Shown here: one piece after another, positions 24,674 to 33,120 of the stretch
Layout: each line of letters begins with the position of its first letter
Position numbering within the stretch: position 1 is the first letter of the stretch
DNA from: Campylobacter showae
GTDB lineage: Bacteria > Campylobacterota > Campylobacteria > Campylobacterales > Campylobacteraceae
Assembly: GCF_004803815.1 (NCBI RefSeq)
Contig: NZ_CP012544.1
Span: 434,001 to 498,000 of the forward strand
Length of the DNA: 64,000 bases
Reading direction: 5' to 3'
Made by a program: the position numbers and the translations under genes
The notes under the pieces: generated by a model
What the model was told of the DNA's origin: nothing
The model's database searches: none
Seen by the model: the letters and a program-made list of their open reading frames with translations, nothing else

Positions 24674-25456
24674 ATGCAACCTATTTTTACGACGCAAATC
24701 ATCAAATTTAAAGGCGCGCAAAAAAGTGCCGTTGATGATATTTTGGTGCGCGAGATCAAGCTTGAGATCTACATAAACGGCAAGCGTTTCGGCGCGCTCA
24801 TGGCGACACCGACCGATCAGGAGGCTCTAGCTACGGGCTATCTCATCAGCGAAAATTTGATCGCAAGTCCTGAGGATATCGAGAGTATAGAGCTTTCAGG
24901 CGACGCTTTAAGCGTGTGGGTAAAGGCTAAAATCAACGAAAAGCGCCTCGAGCAGTTTGACGAGGAAAAGGTGATAATTAGCGGTTGCGGACGCAGCTCG
25001 ACGGCAAACATCGACCCTGAGGCTATGGCGGCACGCTCTATAAAGGCCGACGTAAAATTTCACAAAGACGAAATTTTGCGCCAGATGGGGCAGTTTTACA
25101 CGCAGTGCGAGCTTTACGAGATGACGGGCTGCGTGCACACGGCCAAGCTTTTCGTGAGCGGCGAGCAGTTTCACATCGGCGAGGATATCGCTCAGCACAA
25201 TACCATAGACAAAGCCGTCGGCAAAGCTATACTAGCCGGCTCGCAGCTACAAAATTCGTTTTTGATGGTGAGCGGGCGCTTAAGCTCTGAGATGGTCGCA
25301 AAAGCCGTCATGCACGGCATCCCCGTGCTCGTCTCGCGCACGGCTCCTACTAGCCTTGGCGTCGTGATAGCGCGTAAATTTAACCTCACGCTGTGCGGCT
25401 TTGCGCGCGGCGAAAACATAAACGTATATAGCGGCGCGGAGAGAATCTATGAGTGA
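24674..25456 (+). CDS. fdhD: Formate dehydrogenase accessory sulfurtransferase
   Basis: FdhD passes sulfur from a cysteine desulfurase to the molybdenum/tungsten cofactor and is needed for formate dehydrogenase activity. 260 residues. The catalytic loop is SGCGRSS near residue 104, with only one of the two cysteines found in E. coli FdhD. Other marks are YTQCELYEMTGCVHTAKLF and the C-terminal GFARGENINVYSG. It overlaps the regulator gene by eight bases. A cysteine-desulfurase-like gene lies nearby (26596), which fits the sulfur relay. Confidence 0.95.
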   Translation: MQPIFTTQIIKFKGAQKSAVDDILVREIKLEIYINGKRFGALMATPTDQEALATGYLISENLIASPEDIESIELSGDALSVWVKAKINEKRLEQFDEEKVIISGCGRSSTANIDPEAMAARSIKADVKFHKDEILRQMGQFYTQCELYEMTGCVHTAKLFVSGEQFHIGEDIAQHNTIDKAVGKAILAGSQLQNSFLMVSGRLSSEMVAKAVMHGIPVLVSRTAPTSLGVVIARKFNLTLCGFARGENINVYSGAERIYE

Positions 25457-26207
25457 GCAAATCCGAGAACTGATAACAAAACTGCTAAATCCAAAGGGCA
25501 GGCTGGACTGCGGCGCGGCGTTTAAGATCGCCGCAAAACTGGGCGTAGAGGTCGGGCTGGTTAGCGACGAAGCCGAAAAAATGGGCGTAAAGATCGACAA
25601 CTGCGAGCTAGGGCAGTTTGGCGGGCTGGAAAACGGACGCGGCAAATACACCGTTATGACGCAGCTAAAGCAGATGACCGACGAAAAAGACAGGATCCTG
25701 TGCAAAGACGCTAGAGACGTGGCTGCGGGCGTGGGGCTAAAGACGATCCGCTCGACGCTAAAAGACTATAAAATCGACGTAAAATACTGCCAGCTAGGGT
25801 GCTTTAAGGAGAAGAAAGGAAAAAAGATGAGAGTAAAAACCAAAACTTGGATAGAAAACGACGAGGGCGAGCTGATCTTCGGTAAGGGCAAAACCGAAGT
25901 CCTAGACGTCATCGCCGAGGTCGGCTCGATCTCAAAGGCCGCCGAAATCCTAGGAATGAACTATAAAAAATGTTGGAATCATCTGCAAATTTTGCAAAAA
26001 AATCTAAAAGAGGAGCTTTTTACGACTAGGCAAGGCGGCGGCGAAAACGCCGGCACGACGCTAAACGAGCGCGCGCATGAGCTCATAAACGCCTATAGGC
26101 AGCTTCAAAACGACATCGAGGATTTTGCGGATAAGCGCTTTAAGGAGTTGTTTTTGAAAAAAGACGGCGAGAAAAATGACGCAACTAAAGAAGATAAAAA
26201 GAAATAA
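25449..26207 (+). CDS. ModE-like winged-helix regulator with a duplicated N-terminal Cys module
   Basis: 252 residues. Residues about 125-225 form a ModE/LysR-type winged helix (VIAEVGSISKAAEILGMNYKKCW, then TTRQGGGENAGTTLNERAHELI), as in molybdate-responsive repressors. The N-terminal part is not a known ModE dimer/effector domain; it shows two tandem modules, about 15-62 and 75-125, sharing R-[LI]-x-C...AA.[LV]G...KI...C-[EQ]-L-G-x-F. Each repeat keeps the same two cysteines. The usual MopI effector domains are missing. Cotranscribed with fdhD; the likely operators are the ATATGC-N7-GCATAT sites. Confidence 0.8.
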   Translation: MSEQIRELITKLLNPKGRLDCGAAFKIAAKLGVEVGLVSDEAEKMGVKIDNCELGQFGGLENGRGKYTVMTQLKQMTDEKDRILCKDARDVAAGVGLKTIRSTLKDYKIDVKYCQLGCFKEKKGKKMRVKTKTWIENDEGELIFGKGKTEVLDVIAEVGSISKAAEILGMNYKKCWNHLQILQKNLKEELFTTRQGGGENAGTTLNERAHELINAYRQLQNDIEDFADKRFKELFLKKDGEKNDATKEDKKK

Positions 26208-26233
26208 AACCACATCAATTTAAGGGAGAAAAA

Positions 26234-26422
26234 ATGTACGTAAAACTAAACGATAGGGTCTATCTAAACAAAGATAAGATCACCAGAGTAAAGGTAGATA
26301 GCGTCCAAGACGGTATCAGGATCCGCTTTTACGAGGGGCAAAATCAAGTCGCTAAAAGCGGACGCTTCGAAACCGAAGCAAAAGCTATCGAGTGGCTAGA
26401 GAAAAATTTTATAAATAAATAA
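26234..26422 (+). CDS. Small conserved-looking protein of unknown function
   Basis: 62 residues with a good Shine-Dalgarno (AAGGGAG) before the ATG. The composition is basic and strand-rich (RVYLNKDKITRVKVD..., SGRFETEAKAIEWLEKNF). No domain is recognised. It follows the ModE-like gene by 26 bases and so likely belongs to the fdhD operon. After its stop lies a hairpin CTCGCAA-AGGG-TTGCGAG (26434-26451), a possible end of the operon. Confidence 0.65.
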   Translation: MYVKLNDRVYLNKDKITRVKVDSVQDGIRIRFYEGQNQVAKSGRFETEAKAIEWLEKNFINK

Positions 26423-26595
26423 AATTTCCGCCTCTCGCAAAGGGTTGCGAGCCTATGCGGCTAGCGTCTCTTTGCCTTAAAAACTCGCAACGAACAGCTA
26501 AATTTAACCTCCAAATTTCCTAGTCTTTCCACCGCAAAAGCCCCAAATTTGCGAAAATTTACTATAATTACCGTATCAAATTTAAAGAGTAAAAA

Positions 26596-27921
26596 ATGGC
26601 AAATTTAGACGAAATAAAAAAAAATATCATCCTAAAACCTGGCGTGCACTATTTTGATTACACGGCTTCGGGGCTTGCTTATGAGCCCGTAGAGCGCGAG
26701 ATAGCGGACGTTTTAAAAACCTACGCCAACACCCACTCCGACAGTAGCTCAAGCGCTATCATCACGCAGCGGCGCTACGAGGGCGCGCGCGAGAGCCTGA
26801 AAAAGCTGCTCGGGCTTGACGAGCGATTTTATCTCATCGCCTGTGGACAGGGTGCGACGGCCGCGATCAAGAAATTTCAGGAGCTGCTTGGCATCTACCT
26901 GCCACCTGCGACCAGAGGCGCGATCGGCGAGGTAAATTTGCGCGCCGCGCAGCTTCCGCTCGTGCTCGTTTCGCCCTACGAACACCATTCAAACGAACTT
27001 AGCTTTCGCGAGGGGCTTTGCGACTACCTGCGCGTGCCTCTTAGCGAGGGCGGAGAGATCGATCTGCTCGCACTCGAGCGCATCCTAAAGCTAAACGCAG
27101 CACGCCGCATCATCGGCTCGTTTAGCGCCGCCTCAAACGTCACGGGCGTCGTTAGCGACTACAAAAAGATCAGCGAGCTAATCAGAGCTGCGGGCGGGAT
27201 CGTGGCCTTTGACTGCGCGGCGCTGAGCTCGCACGCAAATTTAGATTGCGACTACTTTGACGCGATTTTCCTCTCGCCGCATAAGCTACTTGGCGGACCT
27301 GCTAGCTGCGGGCTTTTGGCGATCAAAAAGGAGCTGCTCAGTAGCGACGTGCCAACATTTGCCGCGGGCGGGACGGTCGCCTACGCCAGCCGCGAAGGGC
27401 ACGTTTTTTTAAAAAATCCCGAGCAGCTAGAGGAGGGCGGCACGCCGCCTATCACCGGGCTAATGCGGGCAAATTTGGCTTATGCGCTGCGAAACGAGGT
27501 CGGCTTTGAGAGGATAAAAAGCGCCGAGGACGAGCTAGCACGGCTTTTTGAGAGCGAGCTAGCGGGCATTGACGAGGTCATAAACTACGCTCCAAAGGGC
27601 GCGCCGCGGCTGCCGATAATCTCCTTTAACGTGCGCGGCGTCTCGGCGTATGATTTCGCCGCGAGCCTTAGCAACGACTTCGGTATCCAGACGCGCGCAG
27701 GCGTGATGTGCGCGGGCCCGTATGCTCACGATCTGCTGGGTATCAAGGAGGGGCGCATGCCAGAAAGTAAGCCCGGCTTCGTGCGCGTGAGCCTGCACTA
27801 CACGCACACCGAGCGCGACGTGCGCTATCTCACGGGCGCGATAAAATCCTGCATCAAAAAGCACCGCGAAATTTGGGGTGAGGAAAAGGCAATGTACGAG
27901 ATGTTCGGCGGGAAAATTTAG
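26596..27921 (+). CDS. PLP-dependent cysteine desulfurase-like enzyme (aminotransferase class V)
   Basis: 441 residues. The class V fold is visible: YFDYTASGLAYEPVE at the start, GQGATAAIKKFQELL, the PLP aspartate region VAFDCAALSSH, and the Schiff-base lysine in LSPHKLLGGPAS near residue 228. The catalytic loop probably includes the Cys in TRAGVMCAGPYAHDL. Family members act on cysteine or selenocysteine. Proximity to fdhD and two selenocysteine formate dehydrogenases suggests sulfur or selenium supply for them, by inference only. Confidence 0.85.
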   Translation: MANLDEIKKNIILKPGVHYFDYTASGLAYEPVEREIADVLKTYANTHSDSSSSAIITQRRYEGARESLKKLLGLDERFYLIACGQGATAAIKKFQELLGIYLPPATRGAIGEVNLRAAQLPLVLVSPYEHHSNELSFREGLCDYLRVPLSEGGEIDLLALERILKLNAARRIIGSFSAASNVTGVVSDYKKISELIRAAGGIVAFDCAALSSHANLDCDYFDAIFLSPHKLLGGPASCGLLAIKKELLSSDVPTFAAGGTVAYASREGHVFLKNPEQLEEGGTPPITGLMRANLAYALRNEVGFERIKSAEDELARLFESELAGIDEVINYAPKGAPRLPIISFNVRGVSAYDFAASLSNDFGIQTRAGVMCAGPYAHDLLGIKEGRMPESKPGFVRVSLHYTHTERDVRYLTGAIKSCIKKHREIWGEEKAMYEMFGGKI

Positions 27922-27977
27922 TTTTACAATAGCGGTTAATTAGAAGCAAAATAAATAAATTTAAAGAGGCGCAACAG

Positions 27978-29189
27978 ATGAAAATTCAAATAATATCTTA
28001 TTCTGAAATATTTAAAGTAAATGATCCGCATATACTTCACACCATTAGAACTTTTGATTGTCCTATGAGTTTTGATGAGTTTGATCTAAATATTATAGAT
28101 TTAAATAGTCCCAAATTGTGGAGTTTCAGTCTTGAAGACCAAAAATGTAACAGGGCCATATATTGTATTAAAACATTAAAAGAAATTATGGAGAACTCTA
28201 AAAAAAGCATGTCTATCATATTAATGCCTGCGAACACAAAAGTATCATTGCTTCGTTCTGGAGGCTTAACTGCTCAAACTATTTTAATTAAAGATATTAT
28301 CAAGCAAATTAATTATGAACTATGCGAATTAACCTTGTCTTATGCGCGGCTAAGATATGAAATAAGTACAACAACCATAGACGAGCAAAATTTTTATTCC
28401 GATTTTATATTTGACAATGTGGATGGCGAGACTATCAAATGGTCAAATGGAGGTAAGAGCACAATAGTCAAACATAATGAGAGGCTATATTCGACTACTC
28501 TTCTTATCAAAAACGCAACTAATGATTTAGAAATTTTAATATCATTTATTGTTTCTAGATTCCAAAAATCCGATGTTCCTGATTGGTTTAATGGTTTTGA
28601 GTATTTCGATGATGTAATGCTGAAAAACAAACGCAACAAATTATTGGATATATATCGGCAAATTGAAGATATAGATAGGCAAATTGATGAAAATAATAAA
28701 TTCAAATCAATCCTATATTCAACAGGAGATGAGCTAGTTGGTGTAGTGAAGGAAATTTTAGTAGATATTTTCAAACTAACAGACAGTCATTTTACAGATG
28801 TGAAAAAAGAAGATTTTAGATTCGAATTTGAAGATGTTAACTTTATGGTAGAGATAAAGGGAATAAATACAAACGTCAAAAATAGCAATATAGCACAGTG
28901 TAAGAAACATGTAACTGATTTAATAGCCGAAGACGATACCAAGTCTCCTGGCAATGTAAAAGGCTTGCTAATAGTTAACCCTCAACGTGACATAGAGCCT
29001 GGCAAAAGGGAGCCGATACATGCCAATCAAATAAGCTATGCAAAAAGTGAAGGTATATTAATAATAACGACTTTGGAATTACTAAAATTATATCAAGCGT
29101 ATACTAAAGATGAAGCCGTTGTCAATAAATACTTTGAAGCATTTAAAAACAACGTCGGAGAGTTTAAATTTGAAGAAGAGGCAAAATAA
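27978..29189 (+). CDS. AT-rich gene of unknown function with a possible PD-(D/E)xK nuclease end
   Basis: 403 residues I cannot assign. Base composition is clearly more AT-rich than the flanking genes, a sign of transfer. The middle has a coiled-coil-like stretch (RQIEDIDRQIDENNKF, about 220-240). The C-terminal 150 residues show a nuclease-like pattern: D in FTDVKKEDFRFEFED, then NFMVEIKG (ExK), then strands and helices (GLLIVNPQRD, ANQISYAKSEGILIITTLELLKL) as in restriction-like folds. It sits alone between the desulfurase gene and tupA. A stand-alone defence nuclease is one possibility. Confidence 0.55.
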   Translation: MKIQIISYSEIFKVNDPHILHTIRTFDCPMSFDEFDLNIIDLNSPKLWSFSLEDQKCNRAIYCIKTLKEIMENSKKSMSIILMPANTKVSLLRSGGLTAQTILIKDIIKQINYELCELTLSYARLRYEISTTTIDEQNFYSDFIFDNVDGETIKWSNGGKSTIVKHNERLYSTTLLIKNATNDLEILISFIVSRFQKSDVPDWFNGFEYFDDVMLKNKRNKLLDIYRQIEDIDRQIDENNKFKSILYSTGDELVGVVKEILVDIFKLTDSHFTDVKKEDFRFEFEDVNFMVEIKGINTNVKNSNIAQCKKHVTDLIAEDDTKSPGNVKGLLIVNPQRDIEPGKREPIHANQISYAKSEGILIITTLELLKLYQAYTKDEAVVNKYFEAFKNNVGEFKFEEEAK

Positions 29190-29201
29190 ATTTTGATTTA
29201 T

Positions 29202-29223
29202 AAAAAGGGCGCAAAGCGCGCCC
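29202..29223 (-). terminator. Intrinsic terminator of tupA
   Basis: On the reverse strand: GGGCGC-GCTTT-GCGCCC followed by TTTTTA. It lies about 54 bases after the tupA stop and also closes the convergent gene ending at 29189. Confidence 0.8.
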
Positions 29224-29276
29224 GAATCACGCAAATTTAAGCCGTAAATTCGACTCAAATTTGCGCGTAAATTAAA

Positions 29277-30095
29277 TTAGTTCTTGCGAGTATTCGCGTC
29301 AGGCGTGAAAAGCGGCTTATCTAGCAGCTTAAAGTCGCCGATAAATTTCTGACCCTCTTCGCTCGTCGCCCACTCGATAAATTTATTTGCGTTTTCGATG
29401 TCGGCCTTAGCGCAGTGCTTCGGATTTACCGCGATTAGCGAGTAGAAGTTCTTTAGATCGTTGTCGCCCTCATTGATGATGACCATCTCAGGCGCGCCTT
29501 TTTTGGTGTCCTCGTACTTGATGTAGGTGCCGCGGTCGGTGAACGTCACGCCCTTTTGCTCGGCTGCCGCGTTGATGGTAGCTAGCATGCCTTGGCCTGT
29601 TTGCATATACCAGCTGTCTTTTTCAGGTACTTCGCCGATAATTTTTTTCCAGATACCTTTTTCTTTGTTGTCGGTGCCTGATTTATCGCCGCGAGAGAAA
29701 AATTTGATGTTCTCTTTTTTGATCAGCTCAAAGCTCTCTTTTATGTCTTTGCCTTTAAATTTATCCGCGATAGATTTATCGGCGATGACGACGAAGTCAT
29801 TGTACATTACGGGTTTTCTCTCGACGCCAAAGCCTTTTTCTACGAATTCTTTTTCAACCTTTGGCGAATGCACGAAAAGTATGTCCGCATCGCAATTTTC
29901 GCCTAGTTTTAAAGCCGCTCCGGTGCCTACGGCAGTCCATTTGATATCGACGCCGGTTTTTGCCTTATACGCAGGATAGATCGCGTCTAGTAGCCCCGTG
30001 TTATCGGTGCTGGTAGTGGTAGCCATGATGAGTTCGCTATCGCCCGCGAACGCCAAAACGCTCGCGATTAGCGAGCCTAATATTACTTTTTTCAT
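29277..30095 (-). CDS. tupA: Tungstate ABC transporter, substrate-binding protein
   Basis: 272 residues with a Sec signal (MKKVILGSLIASVLAFAG). The oxyanion-binding motif ATTTSTDNTGLLDA follows directly, then VGTGAALKLGENCDADILFVH and the hinge region typical of TupA rather than ModA. It delivers tungstate for the W/Mo-pterin enzymes in this region. It is divergent from tupB-tupC, with a degenerate ATATGC-N7-GCATAT operator in the 73-base gap. Confidence 0.94.
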   Translation of the reverse strand: MKKVILGSLIASVLAFAGDSELIMATTTSTDNTGLLDAIYPAYKAKTGVDIKWTAVGTGAALKLGENCDADILFVHSPKVEKEFVEKGFGVERKPVMYNDFVVIADKSIADKFKGKDIKESFELIKKENIKFFSRGDKSGTDNKEKGIWKKIIGEVPEKDSWYMQTGQGMLATINAAAEQKGVTFTDRGTYIKYEDTKKGAPEMVIINEGDNDLKNFYSLIAVNPKHCAKADIENANKFIEWATSEEGQKFIGDFKLLDKPLFTPDANTRKN

Positions 30096-30114
30096 TTTTC
30101 TCCTTTTTTAAAAA

Positions 30115-30134
30115 GTATGCTATTATAGCACATT
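30115..30134. promoter_or_regulatory. Degenerate Mo/W-regulon palindrome between tupA and tupB
   Basis: GTATGC-TATTATA-GCACAT: same centre and N7 spacer as the sites before fdhD, fdhA and fdhF, with one mismatch in the right arm. Placed to control both divergent tup transcripts. Confidence 0.5.
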
Positions 30135-30168
30135 AAATTAACCATATAAACACACGGAGAAATAATAT

Positions 30169-30861
30169 TTGGATTTTCTACTAAACGGATTTTTGGAGGC
30201 CTTTAGACTGCTTTTTAGCGGCGACGAGGAGACGTATTCGGCGATCAGGGCGACGCTTTACACTTCGAGCGTTTCGATATTTTTTGCGATTTTAGTCGGC
30301 TTTCCGCTTGGATTTACGCTGGGATTTTACGACTTTAAAGGGCGCAGGATTTTGCGTCTGCTCAGCGATACGGCGCTTGCGATGCCCACCGTTGCGATCG
30401 GGCTCATTTTGTACGCGTTTATCACGCGAAACGGCCCGTTTGGCGAGTTTGGGCTGCTTTTTACGCTAAAGGCCGTGATGCTCGGCCAGTTCGTGCTAGC
30501 ACTACCCATCATCATCTCGCTAAGCGCTAGCGTCGTGGAAAATATGGACAAAAAGCACTATCTAACCATCCTAAATTTACGCCTGAGCCCGCCAAGGCTC
30601 GTTGGCTGCGTGCTTTACGAGCTAAGATATGCTCTGATGGTGGTCGTAGCGACGGCGTACGGGCGTATCGTGGCTGAGGTCGGCGTGGCGATGATGATCG
30701 GCGGAAATATCAAATATTTTACCCGCACGATCACGACCGCGGTGTCGCTGGAGACGAACAAGGGCGAGTTTGCGATGGGTATTGCGCTAGCTTTGGTGCT
30801 TATCTTTATCGCATTTGCGGTAAATTTGGCGATACATGCGCTAAAAAGGCTGGATAGATGA
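30169..30861 (+). CDS. tupB: Tungstate ABC transporter, permease
   Basis: 230-residue inner-membrane permease with five to six TM helices and the binding-protein-dependent transport loop (AEVGVAMMIGGNIKYFTRTIT). It begins with a TTG codon (MDFLLNG) preceded by GGAGA about nine bases upstream; no ATG fits. The stop overlaps the next small ORF as ATGA. It functions with tupA and tupC. Confidence 0.92.
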   Translation: MDFLLNGFLEAFRLLFSGDEETYSAIRATLYTSSVSIFFAILVGFPLGFTLGFYDFKGRRILRLLSDTALAMPTVAIGLILYAFITRNGPFGEFGLLFTLKAVMLGQFVLALPIIISLSASVVENMDKKHYLTILNLRLSPPRLVGCVLYELRYALMVVVATAYGRIVAEVGVAMMIGGNIKYFTRTITTAVSLETNKGEFAMGIALALVLIFIAFAVNLAIHALKRLDR

Positions 30862-30959
30862 AATTTGATAAATTTGAAAATTTTACGCTCGTAAAAAGCG
30901 GGCAGGACGCGTCAAGCTTGAGCCTTTTGTTTAAATTTAACGAGAAAGGCGCAAAGTGA
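30858..30959 (+). CDS. 33-residue ORF bridging tupB and tupC
   Basis: ATG overlaps the tupB stop (ATGA, 30858-30861), and the TGA stop overlaps the GTG start of tupC (GTGA, 30956-30959). The sequence runs MKFDKFENF...LFKFNEKGAK. Either a real small protein or a coupling ORF that carries ribosomes from tupB to tupC across the 94-base gap. The protein has no recognisable domain. Confidence 0.5.
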   Translation: MKFDKFENFTLVKSGQDASSLSLLFKFNEKGAK

Positions 30960-31909
30960 TAAACGTTAGAAATTTACGCCTAAACTACGGCGCAAGCGAG
31001 ATTTTAAACATCCCGCGCCTTGATATCGACGTCACCAAAATCACCGCGCTAACGGGCAGTAACGGCAGCGGCAAAAGTACGCTGATGCGAGTGATGTCGT
31101 TTTTGCAAAAGCCCACTAGCGGCGAGGTGCGGCTATGGGGAAGCAGCGCGCCTAGTCTAAATTTACTGCGCGACGTTAGCGTTTTGTTGCCAGAGCCCGC
31201 GCTTTTAAAACGCTCCGTGAGGGAAAATTTTAAAGCCGTTTTAAAAAGCCGCGGAGTGCTAGGGGAATTTGACGAGCGAGCGAGCGAGGCGTTAAATTTG
31301 ATCGGGCTTGACGAGAGTTTTTTAAACAAGCGCCACTTTGAGCTAAGCTCCGGGCAGACGCAGCGCGTTAGCTTTGCGTTAAATTTGGCGCTTAGATCGC
31401 GGCTATATCTGCTTGACGAGCCGACAAATAGCGTTGACGTGGGCACTTCAAAGCTTTTTGGCAAGGCGGTGCTTTACATGCGGCAAAGATACGGCTGCGG
31501 CTTTGTGATCGCTAGCCACGACGACAAATGGCTAACCGCGATTGCCGAAGAAAACGTCTTTTTGCACAAGGGGCGTGTGTGCGAATTTGAATACAAAAAT
31601 ATATTTGACGCTCGGGACGGGGTTTTGAAATTTGACGAAAACGCTATCGTAAATTTGCCGTCAAATTTGCGTAGCGCTGCAAAGATTGCCGTAAATCCCG
31701 GCAAAATCACGCTAAGCAAAACTCCTGTAGATGGGTGCTTGAGCGGTATTTTGCACTCGGTTTCGCTCTATCTTGGCAAAGAGCTTTTGGTGAAAATCAA
31801 GGTCGGCGACTTTTTGATTAAAACGCTGGCGGCAAATTCGCAAAATTTTAACGTCGGCGAAAATATTTATTTTAAATTTGACGAAGGAGCGTTTTTGGGG
31901 CTTGAATGA
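30956..31909 (+). CDS. tupC: Tungstate ABC transporter, ATP-binding protein
   Basis: 317 residues. Walker A GSNGSGKST, signature LSSGQTQRVSF, Walker B LYLLDEPTNSVD and H-loop ASHDD are present. The last 65 residues (GCLSGILHSVSLYLGKELLVKIKVGDF...) look like a TOBE oxyanion-binding domain, which may sense tungstate. Starts at GTG; no other start fits better. Encoded behind tupB through a 33-codon bridge ORF. Confidence 0.92.
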   Translation: MINVRNLRLNYGASEILNIPRLDIDVTKITALTGSNGSGKSTLMRVMSFLQKPTSGEVRLWGSSAPSLNLLRDVSVLLPEPALLKRSVRENFKAVLKSRGVLGEFDERASEALNLIGLDESFLNKRHFELSSGQTQRVSFALNLALRSRLYLLDEPTNSVDVGTSKLFGKAVLYMRQRYGCGFVIASHDDKWLTAIAEENVFLHKGRVCEFEYKNIFDARDGVLKFDENAIVNLPSNLRSAAKIAVNPGKITLSKTPVDGCLSGILHSVSLYLGKELLVKIKVGDFLIKTLAANSQNFNVGENIYFKFDEGAFLGLE

Positions 31910-32209
31910 GCCTCAAATTTTACAAATTTCGCTTCAAATTTTAATTTTAGACTCGTTTAACGCCCGTTAAAAGAGTCTAGTTAAAAGTAAATATCAAAAT
32001 GAAGCGTAAATGCGAGATATATGCGCAAATTTCATATTTCTTTTACCCCCTAAAATTCACTACAAGTAATATGCAATTAAGGCATATTTAAGCGTATATT
32101 AATTTTTTTAATTTATTTTTTTTTAAGTATAAGAAATAAGCCAAAAAGTAGTATAGTTTCACAATCGAGAAAAATCTCAAAAAATAGACAAAAATGATAA
32201 AGGAAAGCG
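31910..32209 (+). promoter_or_regulatory. Control region of the FdhA operon with two Mo/W-regulon palindromes
   Basis: 300 bp without a gene. AATATGC-AATTAAG-GCATATT (32068-32088) has perfect 7-bp arms; a second, imperfect site ATATATGC-N7-TCATATTT lies 50 bases upstream (32017-32039). The spacing is close to five helical turns. A long T/A-rich stretch (32095-32130) follows before the chaperone gene. Confidence 0.65.
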
Positions 32210-32935
32210 ATGACCAGCAAGGGCGAATTTGCGGCGGGACGAGGACTTTACTACTCGCTTTTTTCGCGTTTTTTCGTTTTTAGTCTAAGTGGCGATAGAT
32301 TTACCGGCCTAAATGCGATGCTAGGACTTGCCGCAGCGCACGCTCTAAACGAAGAATCAGCCGCTGCGATAATGCATATACAAGCAAAATTTGACGAGAA
32401 AAATCCTAAAAATTTAGCTGATGAGTTTGATGACATTTTCCACGCTCCGCCAAGCCCGCTTAGAAACTCGCTGTCGTACTACGACGAGGGCTACGAGGTC
32501 GGGCATGCCTGCGCGAAAGTGCGTAAAATCTTAGCCCGCACCGACCTTAGGCGAGATGAGGCTAAATTTAAAGAAAGTGAAGACAACGTAGGCTTCGTGT
32601 TTGCGCTAATGAGCGAATTTATAGCGCGCGAGGGCGAGCTGGAGCTATACGGCGAGCTTGAGGAACAGCTTTTTAAAGAGATCATAAACCCAAACATCGA
32701 TGAGTTTATAGAGAGTCTTTTTAATCACGAAAGTAGCGAAATTTACAAGGACGTCGCGGTGCTACTGCAAGGATTTATCGAGTTTGAGCGCGTAGTTTTG
32801 AGCGCGCCGCGTCCTATAAATCACGGCGAAAACAAAAAGACTTTGGACGGAGTTTCAAGATCCGAAGCCATAAGAAGACAAAAAAACCGAGTGAGAAAGA
32901 TAAAAGCTATGGAGGAAGAAAATGCAAAAAAATAG
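32210..32935 (+). CDS. TorD/DmsD-family chaperone for formate dehydrogenase
   Basis: 241 residues, all-helical, with the chaperone pattern GRGLYYSLFSRFF...LADEFDDIFHAP...SPLRNSLSYYDEGY and VGFVFALMSEFIA. Such proteins bind the Tat signal or apo-form of a molybdoenzyme until the cofactor is inserted. First gene of the fdh operon; it overlaps the next small gene by 14 bases. The basic C-terminus (SEAIRRQKNRVRKIK) is shared by Campylobacter homologues, from memory. Confidence 0.85.
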   Translation: MTSKGEFAAGRGLYYSLFSRFFVFSLSGDRFTGLNAMLGLAAAHALNEESAAAIMHIQAKFDEKNPKNLADEFDDIFHAPPSPLRNSLSYYDEGYEVGHACAKVRKILARTDLRRDEAKFKESEDNVGFVFALMSEFIAREGELELYGELEEQLFKEIINPNIDEFIESLFNHESSEIYKDVAVLLQGFIEFERVVLSAPRPINHGENKKTLDGVSRSEAIRRQKNRVRKIKAMEEENAKK

Positions 32936-33098
32936 GCGAGAATTTTTAAAAAAGGCCGGCATCGCCGGCGCGGTAGCGGCTACGGCAGGAGCCATAACGG
33001 CTACGGCGTCAAACCTAAAATACGGTAAAAGTAAAAAGACCGAGGTGCTTTATAAAAGAAGCAAAAACTGGGATCTATACTACGAACAAGCGAAATAA
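32922..33098 (+). CDS. Small Tat-signal protein of the formate dehydrogenase region
   Basis: 58 residues with an N-terminal twin-arginine signal (NRREFLKKAGIAGAVAATAG) and a short charged remainder (KTEVLYKRSKNWDLYYEQAK). Matches the description of the formate-dehydrogenase-region Tat target family that precedes fdhA in several bacteria. It overlaps the chaperone gene and ends 22 bases before fdhA. The function is unknown; it is probably a small periplasmic or membrane-anchored subunit. Confidence 0.8.
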   Translation: MQKNRREFLKKAGIAGAVAATAGAITATASNLKYGKSKKTEVLYKRSKNWDLYYEQAK

Positions 33099-33120
33099 TA
33101 AAATTTAAGAAAGGATAAAT

